From the NCBI GenBank assembly GCA_963665595.2, contig CAXXJK010000005.1, positions 248,001-312,000 on the forward strand: 64,000 bases of DNA, written 5' to 3'. The translations under genes were made by a program, and so were the position numbers. This document shows, in pieces, positions 51,237-59,927 of this stretch. How positions within the stretch are numbered: the stretch's first letter is position 1; each line of letters begins with the position of its first letter. Below the pieces are notes generated by a model. It was not told the origin of the DNA. It saw nothing but the letters and a program-made list of their open reading frames with translations, and made no database searches. The DNA is from G963665595 sp963665595 (GTDB lineage: Bacteria; Actinomycetota; Coriobacteriia; Coriobacteriales; CADBOM01).

Positions 51237-51590
51237 ATGGGAGATTATAAAGATTTGAGTATCACAGTCCGTATCACGGTAGTGTCAGATGTTTCTACCG
51301 ACTCGCACGAGGGTGCGTTAGGCAAGGGTGTAGTGGCTTTGTTGGAAGGTATTCAAGACACTGGTTCGCTCAATCGGGCTGCTAAAAGTTTGGGCATGGC
51401 GTATAGCAAAGCATGGCGTATTGTGAAGGAGACTGAGGCTGGTTTTGGGTTTCCTCTCATCATTCGTGACGGAGCACGCGGCTCAAGTCTTACTGAACAG
51501 GGTAGCGAGCTTATAGCTGCATATGCCAAAATACTGGCTGAGGTCACTGAGTTTGCCAATGAAAGACTTGCGACGTTAATCAAAAAATAA
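51237..51590 (+). CDS. ModE-like winged-helix DNA-binding protein
   Basis: A 117-residue one-domain regulator of the ModE N-terminal/LysR-type fold: GALGKGVVALLEGIQDTGSL then NRAAKSLGMAYSKAWRIVKE and FPLIIRDGARGSSLTEQGSE. Full ModE adds molybdate-binding (MOP) domains; these are missing, so the ligand or partner is unknown. ATG 51237 is preceded by GAGGGTG, which supports it over upstream starts that would overlap the end of thrC. A strong terminator follows. Molybdoenzyme genes are not visible nearby, so regulation of molybdate uptake is only a family-based guess. Confidence 0.8.
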   Translation: MGDYKDLSITVRITVVSDVSTDSHEGALGKGVVALLEGIQDTGSLNRAAKSLGMAYSKAWRIVKETEAGFGFPLIIRDGARGSSLTEQGSELIAAYAKILAEVTEFANERLATLIKK

Positions 51591-51638
51591 TAGATTGGCC
51601 CGTGATTGATTGGCATCATATTTTAGTTAACCCTGTAT

Positions 51639-51683
51639 AACATCTGTTGGAAACGTGATAATCTTTCCGACAGATGTTTTTTT
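51639..51683 (+). terminator. Rho-independent terminator after the ModE-like gene
   Basis: AACATCTGT plus GGAAA pair with TTTCC plus ACAGATGTT around a 10-nt loop, with a run of T at the end. Separates thrC/ModE-like from the apgM-type gene. Confidence 0.9.
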
Positions 51684-51705
51684 GCGTGGAAAGGATTAAG
51701 TATTC

Positions 51706-52893
51706 ATGAAATACGCGGTGGTCATTCTCGACGGAGCAGCAGACGAACCCCTTGCGTGCCTAGACGGTAAGACGGTGCTCGAGTCAGCCTACACGCCGTA
51801 TCTCGATCAAATGGCTTCAGAGGGGTTTGTTGGATTGAGCAAGAACGTTCCTGACCATCTTGAAGTTTCCTCAGATGTGGCATGTATGTCGATCCTCGGT
51901 TACGATCCGTCGGCGTTTCCTATCGGGCGCGGGGCGATAGAGGGTGCGGCACTTGGCATCGATCTGGGCGCAGAAGACATATCATTTCGCCTCAACCTCT
52001 GCACCGTCGAAGACGGACTCATGAAAAGCTATTCGGCCGATAACATCAGTAGTGCACAGGCTCTTCCTTTTAAGCAGGCTCTTAAGGGTGCGCTCGACGA
52101 TGAGACGTTTACCCTCTATCCGGGTGCTGGTTTCAGATGCAATTTGGTGGTTGCCGGTCATCCGGAGTTGCTTTATGGTAGCTATACTGAAGCGCATGAG
52201 ATTACGGGTATGCTGATCAATGATTATCTGCCTCAGGGAGAAGGGACGCAGATAATAACTGACTATATGAGACGTGCTCACGATGTGCTCTCTGACTATT
52301 CTGAGGGTACTCGGCAGTACGCATCTAACCAGTTATCAGTTACCGACGTAATGGCGTTTTGGCCGGGAAAGAAACCGCAGGCGCTTGAGCCCTTTTTTCA
52401 CGTATATGGATTACACGCAGGCATGACATCAGGCGTTGATCTTTTGAATGGACTCGCTAAACTCACCGGCATGCGCTCTTATCACTTCGATGGGGTAACC
52501 GATGGCCCGGATACTGACTACGCTGCTCAAGGGCGTGGCGCGACTGAGATTCTTGCAGACAATGACGTGGTGTTCGTGCATGTCGAAGCACCTGATGCCG
52601 AAGGTCACGATGGACGCATAGAGGGTAAGATTGCGGCTATCGAAGCTATCGATCGAGAAATCATCGCTCGTCTTGTGGCGTATGGAGCAACTCATGAGCT
52701 GCGTATCATGGCAACTCCCGACCACCTGACACCTTGTGCGACCATGCGTCATGGACGTGGTGAGGTACCATTTGTTCTTTGGGGCCCTAACATTGCACAT
52801 AATGGCGCGACGCGTCTAACGGAAACTCAGGCGCAGACAAGAGGTGTTGTTTTTGATCCCGGCTATCTGCTGCTGAAAAAACTCTTGAACTAG
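51706..52893 (+). CDS. ApgM-type phosphoglycerate mutase homologue, possibly an alternative homoserine kinase
   Basis: A 395-residue member of the alkaline-phosphatase superfamily close to archaeal cofactor-independent phosphoglycerate mutase. Seen: MKYAVVILDGAADEPLACLD with the first metal Asp, VSSDVACMSILGYDP with the nucleophilic Ser, PIGRGAIEGAALGIDL, FVHVEAPDAEGHDGRIEGK, and ATPDHLTPCATMRHGRGEVP with later metal ligands. A subgroup of this family is proposed to act as homoserine kinase in genomes lacking thrB. Its position close to thrC, and the absence of thrB in this window, favour that reading, but glycolytic mutase activity is equally compatible with the sequence. It is followed 8 bp later by a DtxR-like gene. 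Confidence 0.82.
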   Translation: MKYAVVILDGAADEPLACLDGKTVLESAYTPYLDQMASEGFVGLSKNVPDHLEVSSDVACMSILGYDPSAFPIGRGAIEGAALGIDLGAEDISFRLNLCTVEDGLMKSYSADNISSAQALPFKQALKGALDDETFTLYPGAGFRCNLVVAGHPELLYGSYTEAHEITGMLINDYLPQGEGTQIITDYMRRAHDVLSDYSEGTRQYASNQLSVTDVMAFWPGKKPQALEPFFHVYGLHAGMTSGVDLLNGLAKLTGMRSYHFDGVTDGPDTDYAAQGRGATEILADNDVVFVHVEAPDAEGHDGRIEGKIAAIEAIDREIIARLVAYGATHELRIMATPDHLTPCATMRHGRGEVPFVLWGPNIAHNGATRLTETQAQTRGVVFDPGYLLLKKLLN

Positions 52894-52901
52894 GGGGTAT
52901 C

Positions 52902-53306
52902 ATGGAAGTCAAGCTTACGCCTTCAAGTGAAGATTATCTCGAAGCGATTTATCGTTTAGCTCGAGGGGGCAACTCTGTTCGTTCTGTTGACCTTGCTAAT
53001 AAACTTGAAGTTTCTAAGGCAAGTGTCAATAAGGCTATCTCTATTCTGAAGACGGCGGGAATGATCGAGCAGGAACATTATGGTGAGATCGTACTGACCA
53101 AGATAGGGCAGGAGTATGGCGAATCTGTCTGCGGGCGTCATCGCATGCTTTTGCGTTTTCTCGTTGACATTTTGGGCGTAGCCCCTGAAACGGCTGAAGT
53201 TGAGGCCTGCAAAATGGAACACGCTATTTCAGATGAAACCATGGACAAATGGATTGATTTTATTAAGACCTGTCCGCTAGAGTCTTGGCTTGGCAAGAGA
53301 CTCTAA
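52902..53306 (+). CDS. DtxR/MntR-family metal-dependent regulator
   Basis: A 134-residue regulator with the DtxR winged helix (SSEDYLEAIYRLARGGNSVR, then VSKASVNKAISILKTAGMIE) and a dimerisation/metal-binding domain including CGRHRMLLRFLVDILGV and ACKMEHAIS, where His and Glu ligands for Mn(II) or Fe(II) are expected. It lacks the third SH3-like domain, as MntR does. AGGGGG precedes the ATG. It is probably cotranscribed with the apgM-type gene. Metal transporter targets are not in the window. Confidence 0.87.
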   Translation: MEVKLTPSSEDYLEAIYRLARGGNSVRSVDLANKLEVSKASVNKAISILKTAGMIEQEHYGEIVLTKIGQEYGESVCGRHRMLLRFLVDILGVAPETAEVEACKMEHAISDETMDKWIDFIKTCPLESWLGKRL

Positions 53307-53325
53307 CGAGATTTCAAAAATAGTA

Positions 53326-53373
53326 AGTTTGGGCTGCCCTAGTATCTCAAGTTTGTGCTGTCTTGGTGTCTCA
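53326..53373. repeat. Two tandem 24-bp imperfect repeats
   Basis: Units at 53326-53349 and 53350-53373 agree at 19 of 24 positions, pattern AGTTTGxGCTG...TCTCA. They lie in the 400-bp gap between the DtxR-like gene and truA. A GC-rich hairpin CCCGG/CCGGG follows near 53401-53418. Role unknown. Confidence 0.6.
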
Positions 53374-53436
53374 AGAAATAAGTGGGAGAAAAGCGAACGA
53401 CCCGGAGGGGAGCCGGGCCGTCCAACAAGGAGGGGG

Positions 53437-53535
53437 ATGCGACGCATTCTGTTGCGTCTAGTGGATGTATACCCACAGGCTGTCAAGGAGAGGATTGCCT
53501 TGAAGCTTGTTTTCATTATGCACGGTACGCGTTGA
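53437..53535 (+). CDS. Possible 32-residue peptide with a strong ribosome-binding site
   Basis: ATG at 53437 lies just after AAGGAGGGGG and opens a short frame: MRRILLRLVDVYPQAVKERI and 12 further residues, then TGA. The sequence is amphipathic and basic. I know no family for it. The strong translation signal is the only support; it may be a leader peptide or chance. Confidence 0.3.
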   Translation: MRRILLRLVDVYPQAVKERIALKLVFIMHGTR

Positions 53536-53712
53536 GAAGTTATGACCAAGGTTTGTAGAAGCGATGGAGTTGGTCAATCGGCCTACTATAACAGACAAAA
53601 AGTACCTTTTGTGTCGCATTACTGAGCATTTTTAGGCAAAAAAGGTAATGGAGAAAGCGTGATATGCGATGAAGGAAAAGAGGAGAAGAAGCGGGAGAAA
53701 AGGGGGTGCGGG

Positions 53713-54561
53713 GTGATCGGTTTGTATACGGCTGCGGACGGTAGTTCGATCTATTCGCATACCTTATTGATGAAGGTCTCATATGATGGCGGCTCGTATG
53801 CAGGGTTTGCGCGTCAGCCTTCCTTGGTGACGATTCAGGGTGAGCTTGAGAATGCCCTGGCCATCATTTTTAGACGTTTTGTTCCCGTCACTTGTGCGGG
53901 GAGGACCGATGCCGGCGTCCATGCTTGTGGACAAGCGATAACATTTGATGTTACTGCCTCCGAGTTTTCTGGACGACGGTTATCGCGATTGATGCATTCT
54001 GTGAATGCATTGATACCAGAAACAATCAGGATAACCAGTTGCGATGAGCGCCCCTTTGGTTTCTCTGCACGTTTTGACGCGCTTTCTCGCGAGTATCGTT
54101 ACCGTCTGTTTCTGGGAGATAATCCGCCCCTCTTCCTCAGAAACTATGCGTGGTGGTGCGCATCAATTAAAGAGCTTGACATACCCGCTATGCAAGAGGC
54201 AGCGAGGTTTTTGATAGGCGAACATGACTTCAAGTCGTTTTGTCGTGCGATTTCTTCTGCTGATCAGCCAACCCGCCGTTTTGTTGAAGAGATCGAGATC
54301 TTCTGGGAAACACAGATGAACGAACAACATCTTGTCATACGCGTGGTGGGCAATGCGTTTTTGCATTCTATGGTGCGCACGATTGTGGGCACGCTGGTGG
54401 AAGTAGGGCGTCATCACCACCAGCCGTCTTGGGTGGGTGATGTCTTGGAAGCATGTGACCGGACGGCTGCGGGGCCAACCGCTTCGGCCTGTGGGCTTAC
54501 GCTTTGGCGGGTGGATTATCCGGTTAATTCGATGAAAGAACAAAGAGAAGATGGACAATAG
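53713..54561 (+). CDS. truA: tRNA pseudouridine synthase A
   Basis: Makes pseudouridine at positions 38-40 of tRNA anticodon arms. Seen: LLMKVSYDGGSYAGFARQP, TIQGELENAL, the catalytic Asp in CAGRTDAGVHACGQAITFD, then ALSREYRYRLF and NAFLHSMVRTIVGTLVEVG. The start is uncertain: GTG at 53713 with AGGGGG upstream gives 282 residues and is preferred; ATG at 53770, at the beginning of the conserved part, has no ribosome-binding site; a longer GTG start at 53659 is unlikely. It overlaps the following DUF1461 gene by 11 bp. Confidence 0.92.
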   Translation: MIGLYTAADGSSIYSHTLLMKVSYDGGSYAGFARQPSLVTIQGELENALAIIFRRFVPVTCAGRTDAGVHACGQAITFDVTASEFSGRRLSRLMHSVNALIPETIRITSCDERPFGFSARFDALSREYRYRLFLGDNPPLFLRNYAWWCASIKELDIPAMQEAARFLIGEHDFKSFCRAISSADQPTRRFVEEIEIFWETQMNEQHLVIRVVGNAFLHSMVRTIVGTLVEVGRHHHQPSWVGDVLEACDRTAAGPTASACGLTLWRVDYPVNSMKEQREDGQ

Positions 54562-55300
54562 CGTGACTCATAGAAGCGTCTCAGATGGGCCCTTCGGTAA
54601 AAGCGCACTGCTCTCTATGCTGTTGTTGGGAGTGACTGCGGTAGCGCTGGCACTGACGCTGGTGGGTTCTGCCTTTCATGTGGTATTGAACTTTGGCATA
54701 TCGCACGCCATCGCCGAGAAAACTGTTGATACCGCAAACTCAAAGGTTGGGCATGATGAGTTAGTGGCGGTAGCTGATATGACTCTTCGTTATGTATGTG
54801 GAGACTCTTCTGTCGCGTTGCCTCGAGGCGTTGACGACCGGACGGCTTATACCGACGAGATTATTATGCATCTTGATGATGTAACCAACTTTATCTCTAC
54901 GGTGAGAAACACTACGCTCGTGTGCATCCCACTTTTCGCTATTCTTTTGATCATTCAGTATATAGTGACGCGCCGCTCGGGTATGTTCCGATGGTTTTTG
55001 GGTTGGACACTGCTGCTAGCAGGAGCGCTCCCTGCTGTTATGGCGCTCGTAATAGGCATCGGTTGTAGTATAGATTTCTACGCAATGTTTAATTTTCTGC
55101 ACGGTTTTATTTTCAAAGCAGGAACTTGGTATTTTTCATACAACTCGCTTCTTATCTGCGCGTTACCTGAGAATTATTGGATTGGTATGGCAGTCGTGCT
55201 ATTAGGGTCGCTCATTCTCATGTGTTGTCTGTGCGTGGGGATAGGGATTGTCCTCATACATCGCGCACGCAGTCGTCAAAGAATCTGCTCACGCACATAG
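54551..55300 (+). CDS. DUF1461 (TIGR01906-type) integral membrane protein
   Basis: A 249-residue membrane protein with four or five spans. Family marks are the extracytoplasmic TAYTDEIIMHLDDVTNFISTV, then DFYAMFNFLHGFIFKAGTWYF and LLICALPENYWIGMAVVLLG, where the HxxxF and Pro-Glu/Asp-x-[FY]W elements are typical. The function of the family is unknown. The start overlaps truA by 11 bp, so the two are translationally coupled. Its last 25 bp overlap the convergent cca gene, an unusual tail-to-tail overlap with no room for a terminator. Confidence 0.8.
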   Translation: MDNSVTHRSVSDGPFGKSALLSMLLLGVTAVALALTLVGSAFHVVLNFGISHAIAEKTVDTANSKVGHDELVAVADMTLRYVCGDSSVALPRGVDDRTAYTDEIIMHLDDVTNFISTVRNTTLVCIPLFAILLIIQYIVTRRSGMFRWFLGWTLLLAGALPAVMALVIGIGCSIDFYAMFNFLHGFIFKAGTWYFSYNSLLICALPENYWIGMAVVLLGSLILMCCLCVGIGIVLIHRARSRQRICSRT

Positions 55301-56646
55301 TCTATCAATGCATCTTTTTTATTGGCTATCCGATCATCAATAACGGCATCAAGCGCGGCATTTAGCAACGTACGTATCTGCGGCCCTGGTGTTATGCCGA
55401 GTGCGATTATGTCAGTACCCTTGATGGCAAGATTTTTCAGAGAAAAGCATTCGTCGTCCACTTCAATTTTTTCGGCTATCTGTTCTATCTCATCAAATAG
55501 TTCAAGCACATTTTGATCTTCAAGACGTAGCCCCGAAACATCTCCTCGTTTTACATCAAGAATACGATAAAACGCTTTCGTTCCCAAACGATTCATCCAG
55601 CGCTTTATACTCTTTTCTTCAGGAGTGATGCAGACGCCATGGTACTTCACGAGCTGGCAAACTTCGTCTATAAACGTGCGCGGATATCGTAGGCGCGACA
55701 AAATAGTACGAGCGATCTCAGCACCTTTTTCTGCGTGATCGTAGAAATGAAAGCCCTGCTCGTCCTGTGTACAGGTAAAGGGCTTTCCCATATCATGCAT
55801 CAGCAGTGCCATGCAGATCACCGGATCGTTGGGAGTTGTAACTATTGAAGCATCACTTGCTGTTTGAAGAGCAATGAGCGTGTGCTCTGCCACATCGTAA
55901 GGATGGTGAGGGTTGTTCTGCTCAAAGCCTTTCATGGGAGCCATCTCGGGGATAATATGGACGACGGTGCTCCAGAACAACCGTATTGCCTGAGCAGCAT
56001 AAGGAGCGCTTACCAGTTTGAGAAACTCAATGCCAATACGTTCGGCGGCGATAGAGTCAAGTAAGGCCTCGTTTTCATGGCAGGCTTGCGCAGTATCTCG
56101 TTCGATAGTAAAGCCCAATTGAGCAGAAAATCTCAATGCACGCATGATGCGCAAAGCATCTTCGCTAAATCGTAGGCGGGCTTCCCCCACGCATCGAATC
56201 TGCCTCGTTTTCAGGTCAGAATAGCCGCCAAAAGGGTCCACGAGTTCGCCGGTCGTAGGCGAATAGGCAAGTGCGTTGATAGTGAAATCCCTGCGGGAAA
56301 GGTCGGTCTTGATATCATGAGTAAATGTTACGGTTTCAGGATGGCGGGCATCAAGATAGGTACCGTCCATTCGGTATGTTGTTGTCTCAAATGATTCGTC
56401 ATCAACAATGACGGTAACGGTTCCGTGGGGTAGTCCGGTGGGACAGGTACGCATACCTGCGGTGGTGGCGAGCATTAGGATCTGGTCAGGCAGAGCTGAG
56501 GTGGCTATATCGATGTCAGCTATTGTCCGACCGAGCAGGGCATCCCGTACACACCCTCCCACAACGAAGGCTTCATGGCCGTTTACCTCAAGCAGCGTTA
56601 TGAGCCTTATCGCTGTTAATGGAAGCGCAATCGTAATCTGTTCCAT
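55276..56646 (-). CDS. cca: CCA tRNA nucleotidyltransferase with HD domain
   Basis: Adds or repairs the 3' CCA of tRNAs. The 456-residue protein has the class II signature FVVGGCVRDALLGRTIADID (GG and DxD), RRDFTINALAYSPTTGELVD, RFSEDALRIMRALRFSAQLGF and, in the C-terminal half, an HD phosphohydrolase-like domain with LLMHDMGKPFTCTQDE and YDHAEKGAEIA. ATG 56646 follows AAAGG; a start 10 codons earlier is less likely. All tRNAs in the window already encode CCA, so it would mainly act in repair or on other tRNAs. Its upstream region has a 19-bp palindrome. Confidence 0.93.
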   Translation of the reverse strand: MEQITIALPLTAIRLITLLEVNGHEAFVVGGCVRDALLGRTIADIDIATSALPDQILMLATTAGMRTCPTGLPHGTVTVIVDDESFETTTYRMDGTYLDARHPETVTFTHDIKTDLSRRDFTINALAYSPTTGELVDPFGGYSDLKTRQIRCVGEARLRFSEDALRIMRALRFSAQLGFTIERDTAQACHENEALLDSIAAERIGIEFLKLVSAPYAAQAIRLFWSTVVHIIPEMAPMKGFEQNNPHHPYDVAEHTLIALQTASDASIVTTPNDPVICMALLMHDMGKPFTCTQDEQGFHFYDHAEKGAEIARTILSRLRYPRTFIDEVCQLVKYHGVCITPEEKSIKRWMNRLGTKAFYRILDVKRGDVSGLRLEDQNVLELFDEIEQIAEKIEVDDECFSLKNLAIKGTDIIALGITPGPQIRTLLNAALDAVIDDRIANKKDALIDYVREQIL

Positions 56647-56718
56647 ACGGTCCGCCTTTCGTCGCACACGCCACATTGTAATCCAAAACGCTTCTGGATT
56701 ATTTTGATAAGACGCGGT

Positions 56719-56737
56719 GTGTACAAAGGTTGTACAC
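56719..56737. promoter_or_regulatory. 8-3-8 palindrome upstream of cca
   Basis: GTGTACAA-AGG-TTGTACAC, perfect, 73 bp before the cca start and 76 bp after the M29 peptidase stop. Candidate operator of an unknown regulator. Confidence 0.55.
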
Positions 56738-56812
56738 GAAAGGCAACTGGCGACCTCAGGTCTCTCGCGTGGTTACGAAAAGAATTTCGGTTGAGCGCAG
56801 AGGGCGATCTTG

Positions 56813-58057
56813 TTAGAAAGCCCAGACTCCTCGCTCGAAGATGAGAATGGTAGAGCCGTCTGCCCGTAAGCCTTCGATACGCAGATCTTCGGTACCAATC
56901 ATGAAGTCCACATGCGTTGCGCTTATGTTGACACCGGCAGCGCGGAGCAGCTCCTCCGTCATTTCCTGTCCCCCCTTATAGCAGTCTGGAAAGCCTTTGC
57001 CGAGGGCCAGATGGCAAGATGCATTTTCATCAAAAAGCGTATTGTAAAAGAGAATGCCTGTTTCGCGAATAGGGGAGTTATAGGGTACGAGAGCCACTTC
57101 TCCGAGATAATGTGCCCCATCATCAATATCAAGAATTGATTTCAGTACCTCATACCCTTCTTCTGCGCCAAATTCAGATACTCTTCCCTGCGTAAACTTG
57201 AGCCAGAAATTATTGACGATACTACCATTGTGTACCAAGGGAAGAGACGAATAGACGATCCCTTCAGTGGTGAGGCAATCAGGCGTAGTAAAGATTTCCT
57301 CCGTTGGCATGTTGGGGAAGAAGTACGTTCCGTCTACCGTTTCATCGCCGCCGCCTTTCCAGACATGAGCATCTGGCAAGCCAATGGTGAAATCGGTACC
57401 GAGCGCGTTTGAATAGTGAAGTTGAACGAAGCGATAATCGTTCAGCAGTTTCATACGTGTTCGAAACGAGAGTCTATGTATCTCCCAGTCTGCGATAGGA
57501 TCTTCCCCATCGGCTCGAGCGGTATGCAGAATGGCATCCCAAAGCTGTTCTACTGCCTGATCTTCGGGCAATGAAGGAAATACGCGTCGAGCCCATGCGG
57601 GTGCTGCCCCTCCCACGATGCACCAAACCGTATGACCAAAATCGAGGCAATCGTAAAACTCTTTACAAGCCTCATGCGCCGCGCGTGCATTTGCGACAAG
57701 TTTGGCGGGATCGATGTCTTTGAGGGATTCGGGGTCTTCAGAAGTGATGCTCAGTATGGCACAACCTTGCTCCGCAAGTGTGTTGTTTTGCAGCGCAGTC
57801 CAAGCGGGAAACGTTTCAAATACCTCTACCGGGCAAAACTCATAGGACATGCGCGAGATCTGTTCATCATAGAATTTGACCCATACGCGGCGAGCTCCTT
57901 GCTCATAGGCTGCTTGAGTAAGAGCTCGAGCAAGATTTGCACATTCAACTGCACAGGAAATTTGAAGGTCTTGGCCTTCTTTCAGATTGCACCCTGCATG
58001 AATGATAAGTTGGGCATAGGATTCAAGCTTTTCGTCAAGGGATCTCGTGGTGGGCAT
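56813..58057 (-). CDS. M29-family aminopeptidase
   Basis: A 414-residue metallopeptidase of the AmpS/AmpT/PepS family, releasing N-terminal residues from peptides in the cytoplasm. The signature NMPTEEIFTTPDCLTTEGIV provides one metal Glu, followed by ALVPYNSPI and TLFDENASCHLALGKGFPDC, with the terminal HVDFMIGTEDLRIEGL giving His and Asp ligands. Length is typical (about 410). ATG 58057 lies 5 nt after AGGAG; the frame extends 10 codons further upstream without a ribosome-binding site. Probably monocistronic. Confidence 0.92.
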   Translation of the reverse strand: MPTTRSLDEKLESYAQLIIHAGCNLKEGQDLQISCAVECANLARALTQAAYEQGARRVWVKFYDEQISRMSYEFCPVEVFETFPAWTALQNNTLAEQGCAILSITSEDPESLKDIDPAKLVANARAAHEACKEFYDCLDFGHTVWCIVGGAAPAWARRVFPSLPEDQAVEQLWDAILHTARADGEDPIADWEIHRLSFRTRMKLLNDYRFVQLHYSNALGTDFTIGLPDAHVWKGGGDETVDGTYFFPNMPTEEIFTTPDCLTTEGIVYSSLPLVHNGSIVNNFWLKFTQGRVSEFGAEEGYEVLKSILDIDDGAHYLGEVALVPYNSPIRETGILFYNTLFDENASCHLALGKGFPDCYKGGQEMTEELLRAAGVNISATHVDFMIGTEDLRIEGLRADGSTILIFERGVWAF

Positions 58058-58741
58058 AGGTACTCCTAGCAGTCCAAAATGTTTCAACAGATGGCCTTAT
58101 TATACCCGTGCAATAGGGGGCATGTTGCAGACGGCATCGATATTCTCAGATAGCGGTATACAGAAGCTCTGTGGCCGTATTTTCAGGTACCTATATCGGA
58201 CCAGATGCTCCAAAAGGTTACTGGTACATACTGCCCGCTGAAAGAAATATATCAATTATATGAATCAAAACATCAATAATTGAGATACTACTTATTATAA
58301 TTATCTGCAATCATGTATAAAGTCTCAATAGACATATTCGGTTATGTGCCATAAGGCGTCAGAGAATCATATCAGAAGAGAAGACACTCAAACTATGAGT
58401 GATGATAATTGTATGTTTAGTGAAGAAATTTATGGTGATTTGAAGATTTTGACAACTTAACCGACGTATGTGTCTTTTTACTGACATATTGCCTTGTATT
58501 TATCCGCGCATACCGTACAATACTCAAAGTTTGGTAATGGAAGATTTCGATTTTCAACGTTAATACACACAGCCCAATGGTTTTGTTGTTTATTGGTGTT
58601 TGGGCACAGTTTTGAAGTGTGCACGTGCGCGGGTGCGGTTTGAGTTTACAAACGTTGGACATAGGATGCCCAGAACGCAAATCTCTCGTGAATATAGTAG
58701 ATGCAACTGCTCGGATCGTTGTCTGAAGGTACGTGATTATT
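58058..58741. other. 684-bp AT-rich gap upstream of the surface module
   Basis: No supported gene. A forward frame at about 58141-58263 reads AVFSGTYIGPDAPKGYWYIL before a stop at 58261-58263 and might be a relic of a surface protein, but it has no start. The stretch 58245-58560 is strongly AT-rich and probably carries the promoters of the downstream module; TTGACA occurs at 58448-58453 without a clear minus-10 at the right spacing. Confidence 0.4.
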
Positions 58742-59281
58742 GTGTCAGAGGGTAACAAACAAATACATATCAGCCGTAAGGCTATACCTCTTGTTGCTCT
58801 CAGCATCATTGTTGTTATGGCCGCTCTTATGGCGGCGTGGGCCTTTTATCTGAATAACAACCAGAATAAAGCTGCCGACAACAGTTGGTATGACAGCGGT
58901 ATGACGATCGGCACGTACGACGGCGCGAGTCCTGAAGAGATTCAGGCTGAGCTTGATAAACAAGTTGCTGAAAATGAGATGAATGTATCATGTGCACCGG
59001 TTATTGATACTAAGGCTTCAACCGGATCTGCCGAAGTGCGTGTCTATAACATTGCCGCCAATCATGTCGATCAACGCTTCACCATTTCATTGTCTGATGG
59101 GACGGTGCTCTATACCTCTGGTGCCATTGCACCGGGTAATCACGTGCAGACGGTCAAACTCACCACGGTTCCCCCGGTGGGATCCTATGACGCGACCATT
59201 ACATTTCAGGGCTACAGTAGCGATACTCACGCGGCGCGGGGCGGAACAGTTTCCGTCCAAGTAAAACTTCTCGTGAGCTAG
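58742..59281 (+). CDS. Membrane-anchored surface protein, beta-rich, unknown family
   Basis: A 179-residue protein with one N-terminal membrane helix (IPLVALSIIVVMAALMAAWA, about residues 15-34), an acidic linker containing ASPEEIQAELDKQVAENEMN, and a beta-rich extracytoplasmic domain ending in RGGTVSVQVKLLVS. The repeated pattern of short alternating hydrophobic strands (AEVRVYNIAANHVDQRFTIS, then VGSYDATITFQGYS) suggests an immunoglobulin-like sandwich. GTG 58742 and GTG 58733 are both possible starts; AAGG lies 12 and 3 nt upstream respectively, so neither is ideal. It is first of three surface-protein genes on this strand, with 67 bp to the next. I do not recognise the family. Confidence 0.65.
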   Translation: MSEGNKQIHISRKAIPLVALSIIVVMAALMAAWAFYLNNNQNKAADNSWYDSGMTIGTYDGASPEEIQAELDKQVAENEMNVSCAPVIDTKASTGSAEVRVYNIAANHVDQRFTISLSDGTVLYTSGAIAPGNHVQTVKLTTVPPVGSYDATITFQGYSSDTHAARGGTVSVQVKLLVS

Positions 59282-59348
59282 CTAAGGTACATATAAAAGG
59301 GGCGATGGGACAGCCCACATCAAGCAAAAAACAAGGAAAGGAAACAAC

Positions 59349-59906
59349 ATGAAAGGTAATATGCGTAAGGGGGTTATCGTAGGAGTTTTCGCTTTGACAC
59401 TTGCTGTTGCAGCAATGGTTCCTACGGCTGCGTTTGCAGCGACGACCGGTTCGACCACGGTGACTTTTACGGGAAGTAGCGACAATCTGTCCGTGACGGT
59501 ACCTACCACGATTCCCATATCGGTAGCGGGTGTTGATGGTACGTTTACCGGCCCTACGCCGAGTGCCGCTCAGATCAAGAACACCTCTGTATTCGGTATT
59601 CACGTATCATCGCTTCAGGTTGCTGTCGCCTCCGGATTCAATCTTGTGACATCAGCGGCGTATTCTGCGGCATCTACTGATAATACGTATTGGTTAACGC
59701 TCAAACCCAACTCTGGGACGGCTATTGAAACCGCGAACTATACCACCGCAACGGCTATCTCATCAACTGATTGGAATTTGGCACGCCTGAATGGCACCAT
59801 AGATATTACTACTGCAGGCGCTATCAAAAATATTACCAAGAATCTTTCTGATACTCCGATGACTGCGGCAACCCTGAACTGGACATTCATTTCAGGTACT
59901 GTCTAG
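59349..59906 (+). CDS. Small secreted surface protein sharing a domain with the neighbouring repeat protein
   Basis: A 185-residue exported protein. The signal peptide (MKGNMRKGVIVGVFALTLAV, then PTAAFA) should be cleaved near residue 27. The mature part is Thr/Ser/Ala-rich with conserved-looking segments VTVPTTIPISVAGVDGTF, SAAQIKNTSVFGIHVSSLQV, YWLTLKPNSGTAIE and AIKNITKNLSDTPM, ending WTFISGTV. The same domain recurs at the C-terminus of the 59928 protein. It has no Cys, no sortase motif and no membrane anchor, so it is either released or polymerises/associates non-covalently. AAGGAAAGGAAA precedes the ATG. Possible major subunit of a surface layer or fibre; this is inference. Confidence 0.7.
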   Translation: MKGNMRKGVIVGVFALTLAVAAMVPTAAFAATTGSTTVTFTGSSDNLSVTVPTTIPISVAGVDGTFTGPTPSAAQIKNTSVFGIHVSSLQVAVASGFNLVTSAAYSAASTDNTYWLTLKPNSGTAIETANYTTATAISSTDWNLARLNGTIDITTAGAIKNITKNLSDTPMTAATLNWTFISGTV

Positions 59907-59927
59907 TAGAGCGCAGAAGAGTTATTG

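Noticed and set aside
58141..58263. Coding-like stretch GTYIGPDAPKGYWYIL before the surface module
   Set aside because: No start codon or ribosome-binding site and too short to assign; recorded only as a possible relic.
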